NCBI RefSeq assembly: GCF_030063245.1
Contig: NZ_JASISR010000036.1
Location: forward strand, 1-36,506
Direction of reading: 5' to 3'
DNA length: 36,506 bases
From: Paenarthrobacter sp. PH39-S1
GTDB taxonomy: Bacteria; Actinomycetota; Actinomycetes; Actinomycetales; Micrococcaceae
The notes under the pieces are model-generated. The model worked only from the letters and a program-made list of their open reading frames with translations. It searched no databases and was not told the origin of the DNA. Positions 1 through 8,987 of the stretch are shown piece by piece. The number at the start of each line of letters is the position of its first letter. Position 1 is the first letter of the stretch. Both the position numbers and the translations under genes were made by a program.

Positions 1-171
1 GAACAGGTGTCCTTCTCTGTCTGGAAAATTTTGGCTTCGCAACTACTATTTTCCCAGCTCAAGGGGCACTTGTTCGGTTTAACACACCCCTGTCAAAAAG
101 TTCTTACTCGCGGATCCGGGTCTGAGGGGCGTGGGGTGTGGAAGATTGAGGAGCGCAAGCCATGGCAGGGA

Positions 172-209
172 GGTCGCGAACAGGACCGGTTCGGCCAGGG
201 TTCGCGACC
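172..209. terminator. Perfect 10-bp inverted repeat downstream of the minus-strand operon
   Basis: GGTCGCGAAC (172-181) and GTTCGCGACC (200-209) are perfect reverse complements around an 18-nt loop that can itself pair partly (GGACC / GGTTC region). The hairpin lies 16 bp beyond the stop codon of the last gene of the minus-strand operon, which is where a terminator is expected. There is no T-run, so it would be an actinobacterial-type terminator without a U-tract or an mRNA 3'-stabilising hairpin. Nothing else is seen in 1-171. Confidence 0.5.
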
Positions 210-224
210 GTCGCCAAACTGACG

Positions 225-1859
225 TTAGTGCCCGGGGGCCTTCGGGTACCAGACCCGTTCGCCGTCGGATGCGGCCGAATAATCAGGCCACGCGAACTCC
301 GTGGGGGGCATGAAATCGGCGGGCAGGAGCACCGGCATAGGGTCTTCCAGCACGCGTCGGTCAAATTCGGCCTTGGCCTCTGTCAGCACCTCCGGGGTGG
401 TCAGCAGATCCACGAAGGTTCCGGCGATGGTCTTGCCCGCGACCTCGATGGTTGGATCGATGGTTTCGGCGATTCCGCCGAGCGCGTTCATGACCCAGCC
501 GGGGTAGGCACCTTGGCCGGGAGCTGGCTTGAGCGCAGGCCGGGAGACATAGAACCGTACGGTGGGCGCGTAATGCGTCATCTCAACGTAGTCGTCGCTG
601 GTCCAGTTCTTCTGCCAGGATGCCAGATGCTCCCGCAGGGCGGCCTCTGCATCCTGCGGGCTGATGAGCTGCTCACATTCGTCCAGAAACGGTTTATCCA
701 TCGGCTCCACGCCGAGGGTCCGCTGGATTTGCTGTGCGGCGGCTATGGCCGCGGGACCGTATTGGGGTGCACCAACGATCTCCAAATTGGTATAGAGCGC
801 CTGAGCCAGTACGTGATTGGTGCGGCCGGGCCGGTTCCGCGCGACCCAGGTGGTGCTGAGCCCACAGTGCGCCATGGCGGCGGCATGTTCGGCGTTGCGG
901 TCCAGCACGGTCAGGACGTGCTCGGCCATTTCCAATGTGGGGCAGCGCCAGGAGTACTGGATCTGGGCGATCCGGGCGGGAAGGTTGTCCGCGGTGGCCT
1001 GGCCATGGGTGAAAATAGCGTCGGAGAGGCTCCAGCCGCCGAAGCTGGGCAGCATGGCGTCCTGCATGATGCGTGAGGTGGTGTACATGGACATCAGGGC
1101 CACGTTGGCGCCCGGTGCCCTTGCCGCCGAATGAGAGGCAGGAATCGGGGAGTTGGGGTTGGCGCTGAGTTGCCAGGTTTCGGGTTCGTCGCAGACAAAG
1201 GTGTATACCTTGCTGTAGTAGCTGCCGCATTGGGTGTCCCAGCGGGCTGTGTTGCACAGGGGCAGCATGTAGAAGGGGTGGAAGCTGACGATGGCATCTA
1301 CATCGTCGTAGTAGCCGCGCAGCCCGTGGACCACCTTTGAGCCCTGGACCTTTTCCGCCGGTTCACCGGTGTACCTTAGGGTTCCGCCGATGCCGTGCAC
1401 GGCCATGGCATGCTTGGTGCCCAACAGTCCCGCAAGGGTGGAAATGCCCAGGGCGGAGTGCGGGTCGGTGTGGCCCGGGGCGTAAGGGCTAAGACCCTCG
1501 CGGGGAGATGGCTCGGTGCCGGCGGATTGGCAGTTTCCGGGCACGGCGTCATATTCCGCGTAGGTCAGCAGCACGGGGCCCTCCGTGCCTAGGGACCATT
1601 CGGCGCTGAAAGCGGTGGGCATGCCAGCGCTGCCGGCTTCCACGGCAAAACCTTCGGCGCGCAGCAGATCCACATACCATTGGGCGGACTGATACTCGCG
1701 CCATGCCGGCTCGGCCAAGTCCCAAATGTGCCGGTGCCAGTCGGAGAGCCGGTCCATGTTGTCGTCGATCCACTGCTGGGCGGTGGCTTTAGCTGCTCCG
1801 GCTAGGGCGCTGTCGGTCTGGGTGCTGTTTTGGGCGGTGTCCGGTGTTGAAAGGCTCAT
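225..1859 (-). CDS. M20-family amidohydrolase, AbgB-like divergent subgroup
   Basis: A 544-residue metal-dependent amidase/deacylase-type protein of peptidase family M20, resembling aminobenzoyl-glutamate hydrolase subunit B. The metal motif YAEYDAVPG is at 100-108. It is followed not by the usual HACGHN but, after about 20 inserted residues, by GHTDPHSALG (129-138). The Glu-Glu motif reads GEPAEK (165-170), so the second Glu, normally a metal ligand, is Lys. FHPF at 193-196 matches the usual MxHP position. The ATG start has AGGAAAG upstream. It is the last gene of a seven-gene minus-strand run, 9 bp after the ThDP-enzyme gene. Family membership is firm; the substrate (N-acyl amino acid, dipeptide or amide) is unknown and the altered metal site makes canonical chemistry uncertain. 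Confidence 0.85.
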   Translation of the reverse strand: MSLSTPDTAQNSTQTDSALAGAAKATAQQWIDDNMDRLSDWHRHIWDLAEPAWREYQSAQWYVDLLRAEGFAVEAGSAGMPTAFSAEWSLGTEGPVLLTYAEYDAVPGNCQSAGTEPSPREGLSPYAPGHTDPHSALGISTLAGLLGTKHAMAVHGIGGTLRYTGEPAEKVQGSKVVHGLRGYYDDVDAIVSFHPFYMLPLCNTARWDTQCGSYYSKVYTFVCDEPETWQLSANPNSPIPASHSAARAPGANVALMSMYTTSRIMQDAMLPSFGGWSLSDAIFTHGQATADNLPARIAQIQYSWRCPTLEMAEHVLTVLDRNAEHAAAMAHCGLSTTWVARNRPGRTNHVLAQALYTNLEIVGAPQYGPAAIAAAQQIQRTLGVEPMDKPFLDECEQLISPQDAEAALREHLASWQKNWTSDDYVEMTHYAPTVRFYVSRPALKPAPGQGAYPGWVMNALGGIAETIDPTIEVAGKTIAGTFVDLLTTPEVLTEAKAEFDRRVLEDPMPVLLPADFMPPTEFAWPDYSAASDGERVWYPKAPGH

Positions 1860-1868
1860 GTTTCTTTC

Positions 1869-3530
1869 CTAGTTCGCGGTTTCGGGCGGGGTGGCGGTGA
1901 AGAGCTCGATGGGCACATGCAGCAGTTGAAGGCCGCGGCTGTCCAGGGCCTTCCGGAGGGCCGGTGCAAATTCCGCCGCGCTGTCCAGTGTGTGGCCGGT
2001 GCCGCCGAAGGCGGTGGCCAAGGCGGCCCAGTCGGGCTGCACCAAGTCCACGCCGACTGGGGTAATGCCGCGGTCTTCCTCGTTTGCGCGGATCTCTGCG
2101 TAGCCGCCGTTGTCCACGCAGACCACTACCAGGTCGATGCCCTGTTCGACCGCCGTCATCATCTCCTGCACGGCGAACATGAGGGCGCCGTCGCCGAGGA
2201 TGCACACCACGGGCCGTTCCGGGGCGCCGATTTTGGCGCCGATGGAGGCTGGCAGTCCGTAACCGAGGGTGGCGTAGGCCGGCGTGTAGAGCAGCGAATG
2301 CGGAAGATCTTGGGGAATGAACGACGCCGTACCCAGGTAGGTGATCTGCGACGAGTCGCCGCCCACAATGGTGTTGGCTGGAAGCACCGACGCGGCTTCT
2401 TCGGCGATCCGGCTCAGCACCGGCGAAAGCGCCCGGGCCTGCCCGCGCAAGGTTTCCCGGGCGGCGTCGATGTCCGCGGTCGGGCGGGTGAGCCGGCCGA
2501 GTTCGGTGATTAGTTGAGGCACGACGACGGCGGCGTCACCAATGAGCGCGACGTCCGATGGCACGTTTTTGTGGGCCTGCGAGGCCAGGATGTCCAGCCG
2601 CACCACAGGTCCACCCGGCGTGATGCTACCGCCCCAGAGCTCGGACTCGCCCACCTTGGAGCCGATGATGAGCAGAACATCGGCGTCGTTGCAGAGTTCT
2701 TGGGCTGCGGGCAGCCGGATGTCAGAGCCCAGCGAGAGTGGATGACTTTCGGGAAGGGCACCCTTGCCATTGAGCGTGGTGACTAAGGGTGCCTGCAGCA
2801 ATTCGGCCAGCGCCGCCAGATCCGCGCCAGCCCGGATGGAACCACCGCCGGCCAGTATCACCGGGCGGACGGCGCTGCGGATGAGTTCTGCTGCGGTTCG
2901 CAGATTGGCCTCGTCGGCGATTTGCCCGGGCCTGACGGGCCTCGCCTCGAGCAGGTCCGCTGGGCAGTTCGAGGCACTTTCCAGGACATTGAGCGGTACT
3001 TCGATGTGCACTGGGCGCGGCCGGCCGTAGCGGAACAAGGCGAAGGCATCATGGATGGCCTGCACGGCTTCCGTAGCGGAATGTACCCGACGGCTCCACT
3101 CGACGATGGCGCCAGCGGCCGCCGTCGAATTTTTCGTCTCGTGCAGGGATCCGATGTCCGCGAACTCCTCCCCCTCGGGAACGCCGGGGGAGAGGATGAT
3201 AAGCGGACGGGATTCACAATAAGCGGTGCCAGCGGCGGAGAGGGCGTTGAGCAGTCCGGGACCGGAGGTGGTGATGACGACGCCGGGCAGGCCGGTCTGT
3301 TGCGCCCAGCCGTCGGCGCCGTAGCCGGCCCCCTGCTCATGGCGGGTGGTCACCGGCCGAATACCCAGCGGCACCAAATGGCGGTAAAACTCCAGGTTGT
3401 GGGTGCCCGGGATGCCGAAGATTGCGTCTACGCCGTAGTTCCGGAGCGTTTTCAGGATGGAGTATCCGGCATTGTTTTCCGTGCTGGCGGCGGAGGCGGG
3501 TGATGGGGAGTCTGTCATTTGGGTCTGCAC
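1869..3530 (-). CDS. ThDP-dependent 2-oxoacid decarboxylase / acetolactate-synthase-like enzyme
   Basis: 553 residues with the three-domain layout of ThDP enzymes (PYR, central, PP). The conserved cofactor-activating Glu is E65 in TRHEQGAGYGADGW. The ThDP/Mg motif starts with GDGA at 446-449 and ends near DNGGYAEIR (473-481). The N-terminal pattern FGIPGTHNLEFYR resembles 5-guanidino-2-oxopentanoate decarboxylase (AruI) and related ALS-like decarboxylases more than true biosynthetic acetolactate synthase, and no regulatory-subunit gene is nearby. The start is a GTG with AGGAG seven bases upstream. It sits between the amidohydrolase-3 gene and the M20 gene, within 20 bp of each. With an aminotransferase at 9925-11142, a transaminase-then-decarboxylase route is plausible, but substrate specificity is inference. 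Confidence 0.85.
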   Translation of the reverse strand: MQTQMTDSPSPASAASTENNAGYSILKTLRNYGVDAIFGIPGTHNLEFYRHLVPLGIRPVTTRHEQGAGYGADGWAQQTGLPGVVITTSGPGLLNALSAAGTAYCESRPLIILSPGVPEGEEFADIGSLHETKNSTAAAGAIVEWSRRVHSATEAVQAIHDAFALFRYGRPRPVHIEVPLNVLESASNCPADLLEARPVRPGQIADEANLRTAAELIRSAVRPVILAGGGSIRAGADLAALAELLQAPLVTTLNGKGALPESHPLSLGSDIRLPAAQELCNDADVLLIIGSKVGESELWGGSITPGGPVVRLDILASQAHKNVPSDVALIGDAAVVVPQLITELGRLTRPTADIDAARETLRGQARALSPVLSRIAEEAASVLPANTIVGGDSSQITYLGTASFIPQDLPHSLLYTPAYATLGYGLPASIGAKIGAPERPVVCILGDGALMFAVQEMMTAVEQGIDLVVVCVDNGGYAEIRANEEDRGITPVGVDLVQPDWAALATAFGGTGHTLDSAAEFAPALRKALDSRGLQLLHVPIELFTATPPETAN

Positions 3531-3543
3531 AGCGATTCTCCTG

Positions 3544-5265
3544 TTAGGAATTCACGTGGTCAAGGATGGACACGAGCCCGGTCGGGGTCGCATCCGCGGT
3601 GTACTGGCAGATACCATCGACCCACGTTTCGAGCACCTTGATGGCTGCGATGTGTTCCGGGGCGCACGTCAGCGGGTCACTAGCGAGGATGACGAAATCC
3701 GCGCGCTTGCCCAGCGCGAGGGATCCTAGATCGTCCTCGCGGCCCAGCACTTTGGCGGCGTTAATCGTATGGGCTTCCAGCGCGATCCGCGCCGTGATGC
3801 ATAAGTTGTCTGCACCGAGGCGATGTCCGTTGCGGGTCACCCGGGTCACAGCCGCCTGGATGGCTTCCAGCGGGCGGGGATCCGCAACGGGCGCATCCGA
3901 ACTGATGGTGACCGGAACGCCAGCCTCAACAAATTCGCCCAGTGGATTGAACCGCTCGCCCGGGGTGCCGATGGCCTGCTGCACGCCTTCTCCCCAGTTG
4001 TAGTAGTGCTGTGGTTGGTTGACCGGGTAGATGCCAGCGGCGGCCATGCGCTGAATCTGTTCGGGGGTGGGCAGGCCACAGTGTTCGATGCGGTGTCGGG
4101 CATCCGCGTCCGGACGCTCGGCCAGGGCGGACTCGATCGCGTCAATGACCATTTCCAAGGCGGTGGGCGACTGGGCATGGGTTGCCGTCTGGAGTCCTAC
4201 GGCGTGTGCCTTGCGGATGAGCTCCTTGTACGCCGCGGGCTCATGGTAGAGCTGGCCGGTGCGGCACGGGTCGCCCACGTAGCCGTCCGGGAAGTAGGCC
4301 GTCCAGCCCCCAAGCGTGCCGTCCGCATAGAACTTAATGCCGGCAAAGCTGAGCCGGGCGTTTCCGAACTGGCCGTGCAGACCCATGTCCAGGGCGTCGT
4401 CGAGCAAATGCGAGAGCAGGTACATGCACACACGGACCTTGAGCTGGTTCTTGTCTGCCATTTGCAAGTACATGTCGAATTCACGGCGGGAGACCTGAGC
4501 GTCGCCGATGCTGGTGACACCACCAGCCAGGAAGTTCTCCTGAGCCACGCCGAGCTGGCGCAGGTGCTCCTCGGGTGCGTCGGCCAGATGGAAGTTGGGG
4601 CCGTGGTGGCCGATCTTTACGCCTTCCAGGCCCGTCAGGATATTGCACGCAGCGTCGGAGAGCTCACCGGTCAGTTGGTCGGAGGCATCGCGGAAGAATT
4701 CGCCGCCCTGGGGATTGGGTGTTTCACTGGTGATACCGTGCAGCTCAAACGTGAAGGAGTTGACAACACCGCCATGGCCGGATGCATTCATCAGATAGAC
4801 CTCGCGGTCGGCGGCCACGCTGTCTAGCTCAAAGCGGGTAGGGTGCCGACCCTCCGCCAGGTTGCGGTGCTCATAGCCATAGCCACGCACGGGCAGCCCA
4901 TTGGGGATGCCTTCGGCCGCTTCTTTGAGCAGCGCCACGATCTCGGGAATGTTTGCGGCTTTGGCCGGTCCGCAATCTACCCAGCTCATCATCTGACCGA
5001 GCATCAGGGGGTGAGCGTGGGCGTCGATGAACCCCGGGACGATCGTGACACGACCGAAGTCGCGGACGTCCGGCTCCAAGTTGCTGAGGCCCGCGGCTAC
5101 CGCGCGGCATTCGGCCATGGTTCCGACGGCAGCAACCTCTGGGCCGACGAGGAGGAAAGCCTCGGCCGTGGGCCGGGTGCGATCCATGGTGTGAATGGTT
5201 TTCGCGGTAACAAGGGTAGGACGGTGCCCGAACGGGCGGCTTTCAAAGGTGGTCAACTTACGCAA
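3544..5265 (-). CDS. Amidohydrolase family 3 (YtcJ-like) metal-dependent hydrolase
   Basis: 573 residues, the usual size for YtcJ-like amidohydrolase-3 proteins. Metal-site motifs are in order: FIDAHAHP (HxH at 83-85), KFYADG (311-316), ATHAQSP (His363), RIEHCG (His395) and ISSDAP (Asp457). The family hydrolyses amide or N-formyl-type bonds; substrates are mostly unassigned. The start is taken as TTG at 5265 because it has a well-placed GGGAG about eight bases upstream and leads straight into the N-terminal beta domain. A nearby ATG at 5277 is in another frame and stops after five codons. The gene lies 38 bp downstream of the dehydrogenase gene and 13 bp upstream of the ThDP-enzyme gene, so it is probably co-transcribed. 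Confidence 0.85.
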   Translation of the reverse strand: MRKLTTFESRPFGHRPTLVTAKTIHTMDRTRPTAEAFLLVGPEVAAVGTMAECRAVAAGLSNLEPDVRDFGRVTIVPGFIDAHAHPLMLGQMMSWVDCGPAKAANIPEIVALLKEAAEGIPNGLPVRGYGYEHRNLAEGRHPTRFELDSVAADREVYLMNASGHGGVVNSFTFELHGITSETPNPQGGEFFRDASDQLTGELSDAACNILTGLEGVKIGHHGPNFHLADAPEEHLRQLGVAQENFLAGGVTSIGDAQVSRREFDMYLQMADKNQLKVRVCMYLLSHLLDDALDMGLHGQFGNARLSFAGIKFYADGTLGGWTAYFPDGYVGDPCRTGQLYHEPAAYKELIRKAHAVGLQTATHAQSPTALEMVIDAIESALAERPDADARHRIEHCGLPTPEQIQRMAAAGIYPVNQPQHYYNWGEGVQQAIGTPGERFNPLGEFVEAGVPVTISSDAPVADPRPLEAIQAAVTRVTRNGHRLGADNLCITARIALEAHTINAAKVLGREDDLGSLALGKRADFVILASDPLTCAPEHIAAIKVLETWVDGICQYTADATPTGLVSILDHVNS

Positions 5266-5303
5266 GGTCTTCTCCCATGGATCATTGGGGGCGGTTAGTC
5301 GGG

Positions 5304-6314
5304 CTAGTTGAGCTCAACAACCGGGGATTCGGGTTGTCCGGAGGCCAGCCAGGACGCGACATTTTGCGCCTGTTGGCGGACGTATTCCGTTTCGGTGAAG
5401 TCGGAAAGGTAGGCCATGTGCGGCGTCACCAGGATGCGGGGGTGGCCAAGCAACGGGTGTTCGTCAGTGGGGGGTTCCACATCCAGAACGTCCAGCCCGG
5501 CTCCGGCCAGGTGTCCGGAGTCCACGGCCAACCTCACAGCCGCCGAATTCACCAGGGCGCCGCGGCTTACGTTGACCAGATATGATCCCCGGTTCATCTT
5601 TGCCAAGAAGTCCGCGTTGATCATGTCTTCGGTCTCGTGGGTCAGCGGCATGTGCAAGGACAGTACAGTGGCGTTGTCGCGGACCTCTTCTAGGGTGGTG
5701 CGCCGGATGCCGACGGCCCTGAGGCGGTCCCGCGTCGCTTGCGTATCCGGCAGGACGGGGTCATATCCGATGACTTCGCCAAACACAGGTGCAGCCATTT
5801 CTGCGAACCGGGTGCCGATGCGGCCCAGGCCCAGGATGCCGAGGCTCGTCTGGCTTAGTCGGGGCGGAATCACAGTGTCCCGGACATTCCAAGTGCCGGC
5901 CCGCACGCTGGCGCCGTAGAACGGCAGCCCGCGGGTGAGCGCCAGCGTCAGCGCGAGCGCGTGGGCGGCCACTTCCTCGGTTGCCGCACCTGGGATATTG
6001 GTAACCCAGATGCGGCGTTCCCGTGCTGCATCCAGGTCGATATTGTTAAAGCCCATGGACAGCAGCGCAATGATGCGCAGCGACGGCATCTTGTCCATCA
6101 TGCCGGCCGTGACCTGGGCGTAACCAACGAGTAAAGCTGTGGCGTCGTGTGCCTGCGCCACGATGCGGTCGGAATCCTGGGTTTGCAGGTAGTCCACCGT
6201 GAAGCCTGCGTTCTGCAGCAGCTGGGTTCCGGCTGAGAATTCGATGTCGTCCATGTCCGTGTAGACCGCGCGAAGCATTTTCTGGGGCGCGGTGAGGTCG
6301 GTGTTAGCGGACAT
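5304..6314 (-). CDS. D-isomer-specific 2-hydroxyacid dehydrogenase
   Basis: 336 residues, typical of the NAD(P)-dependent D-2-hydroxyacid dehydrogenase family (phosphoglycerate/glyoxylate/hydroxypyruvate reductase types). The dinucleotide fold shows LGLGRIG at 161-167. The catalytic triad is visible as Arg251 in NVSRGALVN, Glu280 in DVLDVEPP and His299 in VTPHMAY. It would reduce a 2-oxoacid to a D-2-hydroxyacid or run in reverse. The ATG start overlaps the end of the upstream ABC ATPase gene by 11 bp, indicating translational coupling. In this operon it could act on the same 2-oxoacid the ThDP enzyme decarboxylates; that link is inference. Confidence 0.88.
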   Translation of the reverse strand: MSANTDLTAPQKMLRAVYTDMDDIEFSAGTQLLQNAGFTVDYLQTQDSDRIVAQAHDATALLVGYAQVTAGMMDKMPSLRIIALLSMGFNNIDLDAARERRIWVTNIPGAATEEVAAHALALTLALTRGLPFYGASVRAGTWNVRDTVIPPRLSQTSLGILGLGRIGTRFAEMAAPVFGEVIGYDPVLPDTQATRDRLRAVGIRRTTLEEVRDNATVLSLHMPLTHETEDMINADFLAKMNRGSYLVNVSRGALVNSAAVRLAVDSGHLAGAGLDVLDVEPPTDEHPLLGHPRILVTPHMAYLSDFTETEYVRQQAQNVASWLASGQPESPVVELN

Positions 6315-7071
6315 GGCTGAGGAACTTCCTTGTTCGTTCGTGCTGAGGATTGGTAAAGAATTGTTCGGGCTCGGCCTGCTCCACGATGACGCCGCCGTCG
6401 AACAAGGTCACTTCGTTGGCCACACGGCGTGCAAAGCGGACTTCATGCGTCACAACGATCATGGTCATCCCGGTTTCCGCCAGTCGTTCCATGACTTCGA
6501 GCACTTCGCCGACCAGTTCGGGGTCGAGGGCTGACGTTGGTTCGTCGAAGAGCATGACCGACGGGTTTAGGACTAGGGCCCGAGCGATCGCGACGCGTTG
6601 CTGTTGGCCACCGGAAAGCTCCGAGGGGAAGTGGGTGGCCCGGTTTTCAAGACCGACCTTTTTTAGCATGTCCATGGCCTGCGAGCGCGCCTCGTGGTGT
6701 GCGATCCCTTTGACGCTGGTTAGACCGAGCATCACGTTGCGGACGGCGGTCAGGTGGGGGAACAGGTTGAACCGCTGAAACACCATCCCGACTTCCTGTC
6801 GCTGGGCGGCAAGCTGGCGTTCCGGCAAGTGTAGAGTATGGCCCTTGTGCTCCCTGCTACCGATCCGGGTTCCCTTGAGCAGGATTTCGCCGGAGTCGGC
6901 CGGTTCCAACAAGGCCATCAGGCGGAGCATAGTCGACTTTCCCGACCCGGAAGGTCCCAGAACCGCCTTCACCTGGCCTTTTTCGACCTCGAACTCGACG
7001 CCCGTGAGCACGGCGTTTCCGTTGTAGGTCTTATGCAGATCCTTCACCTGAAGGATGGGCAGTTTGGTCAT
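6304..7071 (-). CDS. Polar amino-acid ABC transporter, ATP-binding subunit
   Basis: 255-residue ABC ATPase of the polar amino-acid (GlnQ/HisP) class. It has Walker [11 protein letters not shown]-loop MVFQRFNLF, signature LSGGQQQR, Walker [11 protein letters not shown] and switch VTHE. Two starts are possible. A GTG at 7107 overlaps the permease stop (GTGA). The ATG at 7071 is preferred because CCAGGAG lies seven bases upstream and the conserved domain begins immediately (MTKLPILQVKDLHKTY). It energises import through the permease encoded just upstream. The 11-bp overlap with the dehydrogenase gene ties transport to catabolism in one transcript. Confidence 0.92.
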   Translation of the reverse strand: MTKLPILQVKDLHKTYNGNAVLTGVEFEVEKGQVKAVLGPSGSGKSTMLRLMALLEPADSGEILLKGTRIGSREHKGHTLHLPERQLAAQRQEVGMVFQRFNLFPHLTAVRNVMLGLTSVKGIAHHEARSQAMDMLKKVGLENRATHFPSELSGGQQQRVAIARALVLNPSVMLFDEPTSALDPELVGEVLEVMERLAETGMTMIVVTHEVRFARRVANEVTLFDGGVIVEQAEPEQFFTNPQHERTRKFLSHVR

Positions 7072-7103
7072 GGATTGCTCCTGGGCGGATTCGATGACGG
7101 TCC

Positions 7104-7838
7104 TCACGAGATGCCTACCTTAGTGTTGACGACGTCCATGCCCTTCTTAGACTTTGCTGTCTTGGACGTCCAAGCGAACTTCTTCTCGACAAAGCTCTGC
7201 AGGATGGACAATACGGACACGATGACGAGGTAGTAGATGATGGCTGCGGCGTAGTACTCCGCGTAGCGGAACGTGATGTTCACGCCTACCTGGGCTGTTG
7301 TCAGCAGTTCGCGAAGCGAAATAACGGATGCGAGCGAGGAGTACTTGACCAGCCCAATGAACTCGTTGCCGGTGGGCGGGAGCGCGATTCGGATGGCCTG
7401 CGGCAGGACGACCTTGAGCATGACCTTGGCCGGCGACATGCCCAGTGCCCGGCCGGCGAGCCCCTGTCCCTCGTCGACACTTAGCAACGCTGAGCGAATA
7501 ATCTCGGACATGAAGGCAGCTTCCACCAATCCCAACCCGACCGAGGCGGCCAGGAAGGGGGAGAACCAGTCCGCCCGCAGCGCCGGGATGAGCTGCGGCA
7601 GGGCGTTCCACATGATCAGCAGGACCAGAAGGGCCGGGATTGCCCGGAAGAACCACACGTAGAAATGCGCAGGCGCCTGTAGGTAAGTCCGCCGGGACGT
7701 GCGGCCGATGGCCATGAAGAAGCCGATGACGGTTGCCAGAATCAGGGAAAAGACCGCTACCGCGACCGAAAGTGCGGCGCCCTTCATATAGTCCGTGCTG
7801 ACTAGCTGCGCAAAGAAGATATCGGGATCAAAAAGCAT
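7104..7838 (-). CDS. Polar amino-acid ABC transporter, permease subunit
   Basis: 244-residue inner-membrane permease of the His/Glu/Gln/Arg/opine 3-TM family. A hydrophobic N-terminal segment (AALSVAVAVFSLILATVIGF) precedes WFFRAIPALL, the family's conserved region before the second helix. The coupling EAA-like loop is seen around GLAGRALGMSPAKVMLKVVL, ending in PPTGNEF. The basic C-terminus ends SKKGMDVVNTKVGIS. Only one permease is encoded, so a homodimeric channel is likely. It lies 63 bp after the binding-protein gene and before the ATPase gene. Confidence 0.92.
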   Translation of the reverse strand: MLFDPDIFFAQLVSTDYMKGAALSVAVAVFSLILATVIGFFMAIGRTSRRTYLQAPAHFYVWFFRAIPALLVLLIMWNALPQLIPALRADWFSPFLAASVGLGLVEAAFMSEIIRSALLSVDEGQGLAGRALGMSPAKVMLKVVLPQAIRIALPPTGNEFIGLVKYSSLASVISLRELLTTAQVGVNITFRYAEYYAAAIIYYLVIVSVLSILQSFVEKKFAWTSKTAKSKKGMDVVNTKVGIS

Positions 7839-7901
7839 TAGCTCAGTACTCTCTTGAGGGTCGTGGGCGCTGGCCCACTGAATTCGGCAGGTCGCATGAT
7901 G

Positions 7902-8756
7902 CTACTTAACATCCAGGATGGTCGGATCCAGGTTGTATTTGGTCGCGATCTTCGCGAGCGTACCGTCGTCGTGCATGGCCTTGAACGCCGTGGCGATCGC
8001 GGGGCTCAAGGCACCTCCTTTCTTACTGAAAACGCCAAAGGTCGTGTCGGGATCAAAGACCTTGTTGGCGACTTCCAACCGTCCCTTGTTTTGGGTGACC
8101 ATGTAAGCGGCGGCCACGTTGGTTTCGACCAAGACGTCGGCTTTGCCGTTCAGGACTGCCAGCACCGTGTCAGACGTTTTCGGGTATTCGGACAGTGTAG
8201 GCGCGGCCTTGCCGGCCTTCTTGCACTCATCACCCAAGGCCGTTACCGAGGCGGCGTTGCTGGAGGCCGCCTGGGCCACTACCTTGCGTCCGCACAGATC
8301 AAGCTTGGTCTTGAGATCTCCGACGAGCCCCGGCGCTGCCAATGCTGCCGGACCGGCGTTCATGATGGGCGCGGCATCGGCAACCTGGAGACGGGCCGCG
8401 CTGGTGTACAGGCCACCGAGGATCATGTCGCAGCGGCGGCTCTGCAGCCCGGGCATAAGCCCGTCGAATGATGTCACCTCATACTTGATCTTGACTCCCC
8501 AGTAGTCGGCCAAGGCCCGGCCAGCATCCGCGTCGAAGCCGATAATGTCGCCGCCGGAGCCGTCAGCGTAGTACTCAAGCGGCGGGTACTCAGGGTCGAT
8601 GCACAGCGTCACCTGGCCGGCGTTGACCAAATCCTTCGGGGTCTTGCTGTTGGCACCAGCCGATGAGCCGCCTGCGGAGCTGTCTGCGGCAGAACAGCCG
8701 GCGAGTGCCATGGCGCCAATGGAAGCCACAACGGCGAACTTGAGGACCTTCTTCAT
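7902..8756 (-). CDS. Amino-acid ABC transporter substrate-binding lipoprotein
   Basis: 284 residues, SBP family 3 (polar amino-acid binding). The N-terminus MKKVLKFAVVASIGAMALAG ends in a lipobox (LAGC), so the mature protein is membrane-anchored through Cys. DPEYPPLEYYADGSGGDIIG is the family's ligand-binding entry pattern, followed by GFDADAGRALADYWGVK and FDGLMPGLQSRRCDMI. The longer reading frame upstream is rejected: the ATG at 8756 has AGGAG eight bases before it and begins the signal peptide. As first gene of the operon it faces the regulatory region at 8757-8987. The ligand is unknown. Confidence 0.92.
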   Translation of the reverse strand: MKKVLKFAVVASIGAMALAGCSAADSSAGGSSAGANSKTPKDLVNAGQVTLCIDPEYPPLEYYADGSGGDIIGFDADAGRALADYWGVKIKYEVTSFDGLMPGLQSRRCDMILGGLYTSAARLQVADAAPIMNAGPAALAAPGLVGDLKTKLDLCGRKVVAQAASSNAASVTALGDECKKAGKAAPTLSEYPKTSDTVLAVLNGKADVLVETNVAAAYMVTQNKGRLEVANKVFDPDTTFGVFSKKGGALSPAIATAFKAMHDDGTLAKIATKYNLDPTILDVK

Positions 8757-8987
8757 TTGTTTCTCCTGGAAAGTGGGAAGCGCGCCATGCTCAGGAGGCC
8801 AAGGCTGCCGGGTAGTCCTTCCAATGGTGTGACACGAAACACGGGATGTCAACATAAAAACTGTATAACTGCCAACCAACACTAAATACAGCTCATTTAG
8901 ACGTCACGAGGTGTCAGAAATATTGTAAGAATCCTGCTGAAACAAAAATCTGTTTCTGTGGGACGATGCTGCTGATATAAAGGGGAG
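8757..8987. promoter_or_regulatory. Divergent promoter region between the ABC operon and the Lrp-type regulator
   Basis: A 231-bp AT-richer gap between two divergent genes. A perfect inverted repeat GAAACA-AAAATC-TGTTTC lies at 8939-8956, 31 bp before the regulator start, and is the best operator candidate. On the minus strand, TTGGTT and TATGTT with 17-bp spacing, near 8848-8876, are a possible sigma-70-type promoter for the transport operon. Lrp/AsnC regulators commonly bind such divergent regions and control their own gene and the neighbour. Both sites are pattern-based proposals. Confidence 0.5.

Noticed and set aside
1869-3530. Biosynthetic acetolactate synthase large subunit
   Set aside because: No small subunit gene is adjacent, and the N-terminal pattern and catabolic operon context fit a decarboxylase-type ThDP enzyme better.
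3823-4827. Long plus-strand open frame (about 334 codons) opposite the amidohydrolase-3 gene
   Set aside because: It is the GC-rich antisense of a well-supported gene with clear metal motifs; the plus-strand product has no recognisable domain or start signal. Similar antisense frames over the other catabolic genes were rejected for the same reason.
7072-7107. Upstream GTG start for the first ABC ATPase
   Set aside because: Although it overlaps the permease stop, the ATG at 7071 has an ideal Shine-Dalgarno and begins at the conserved domain.
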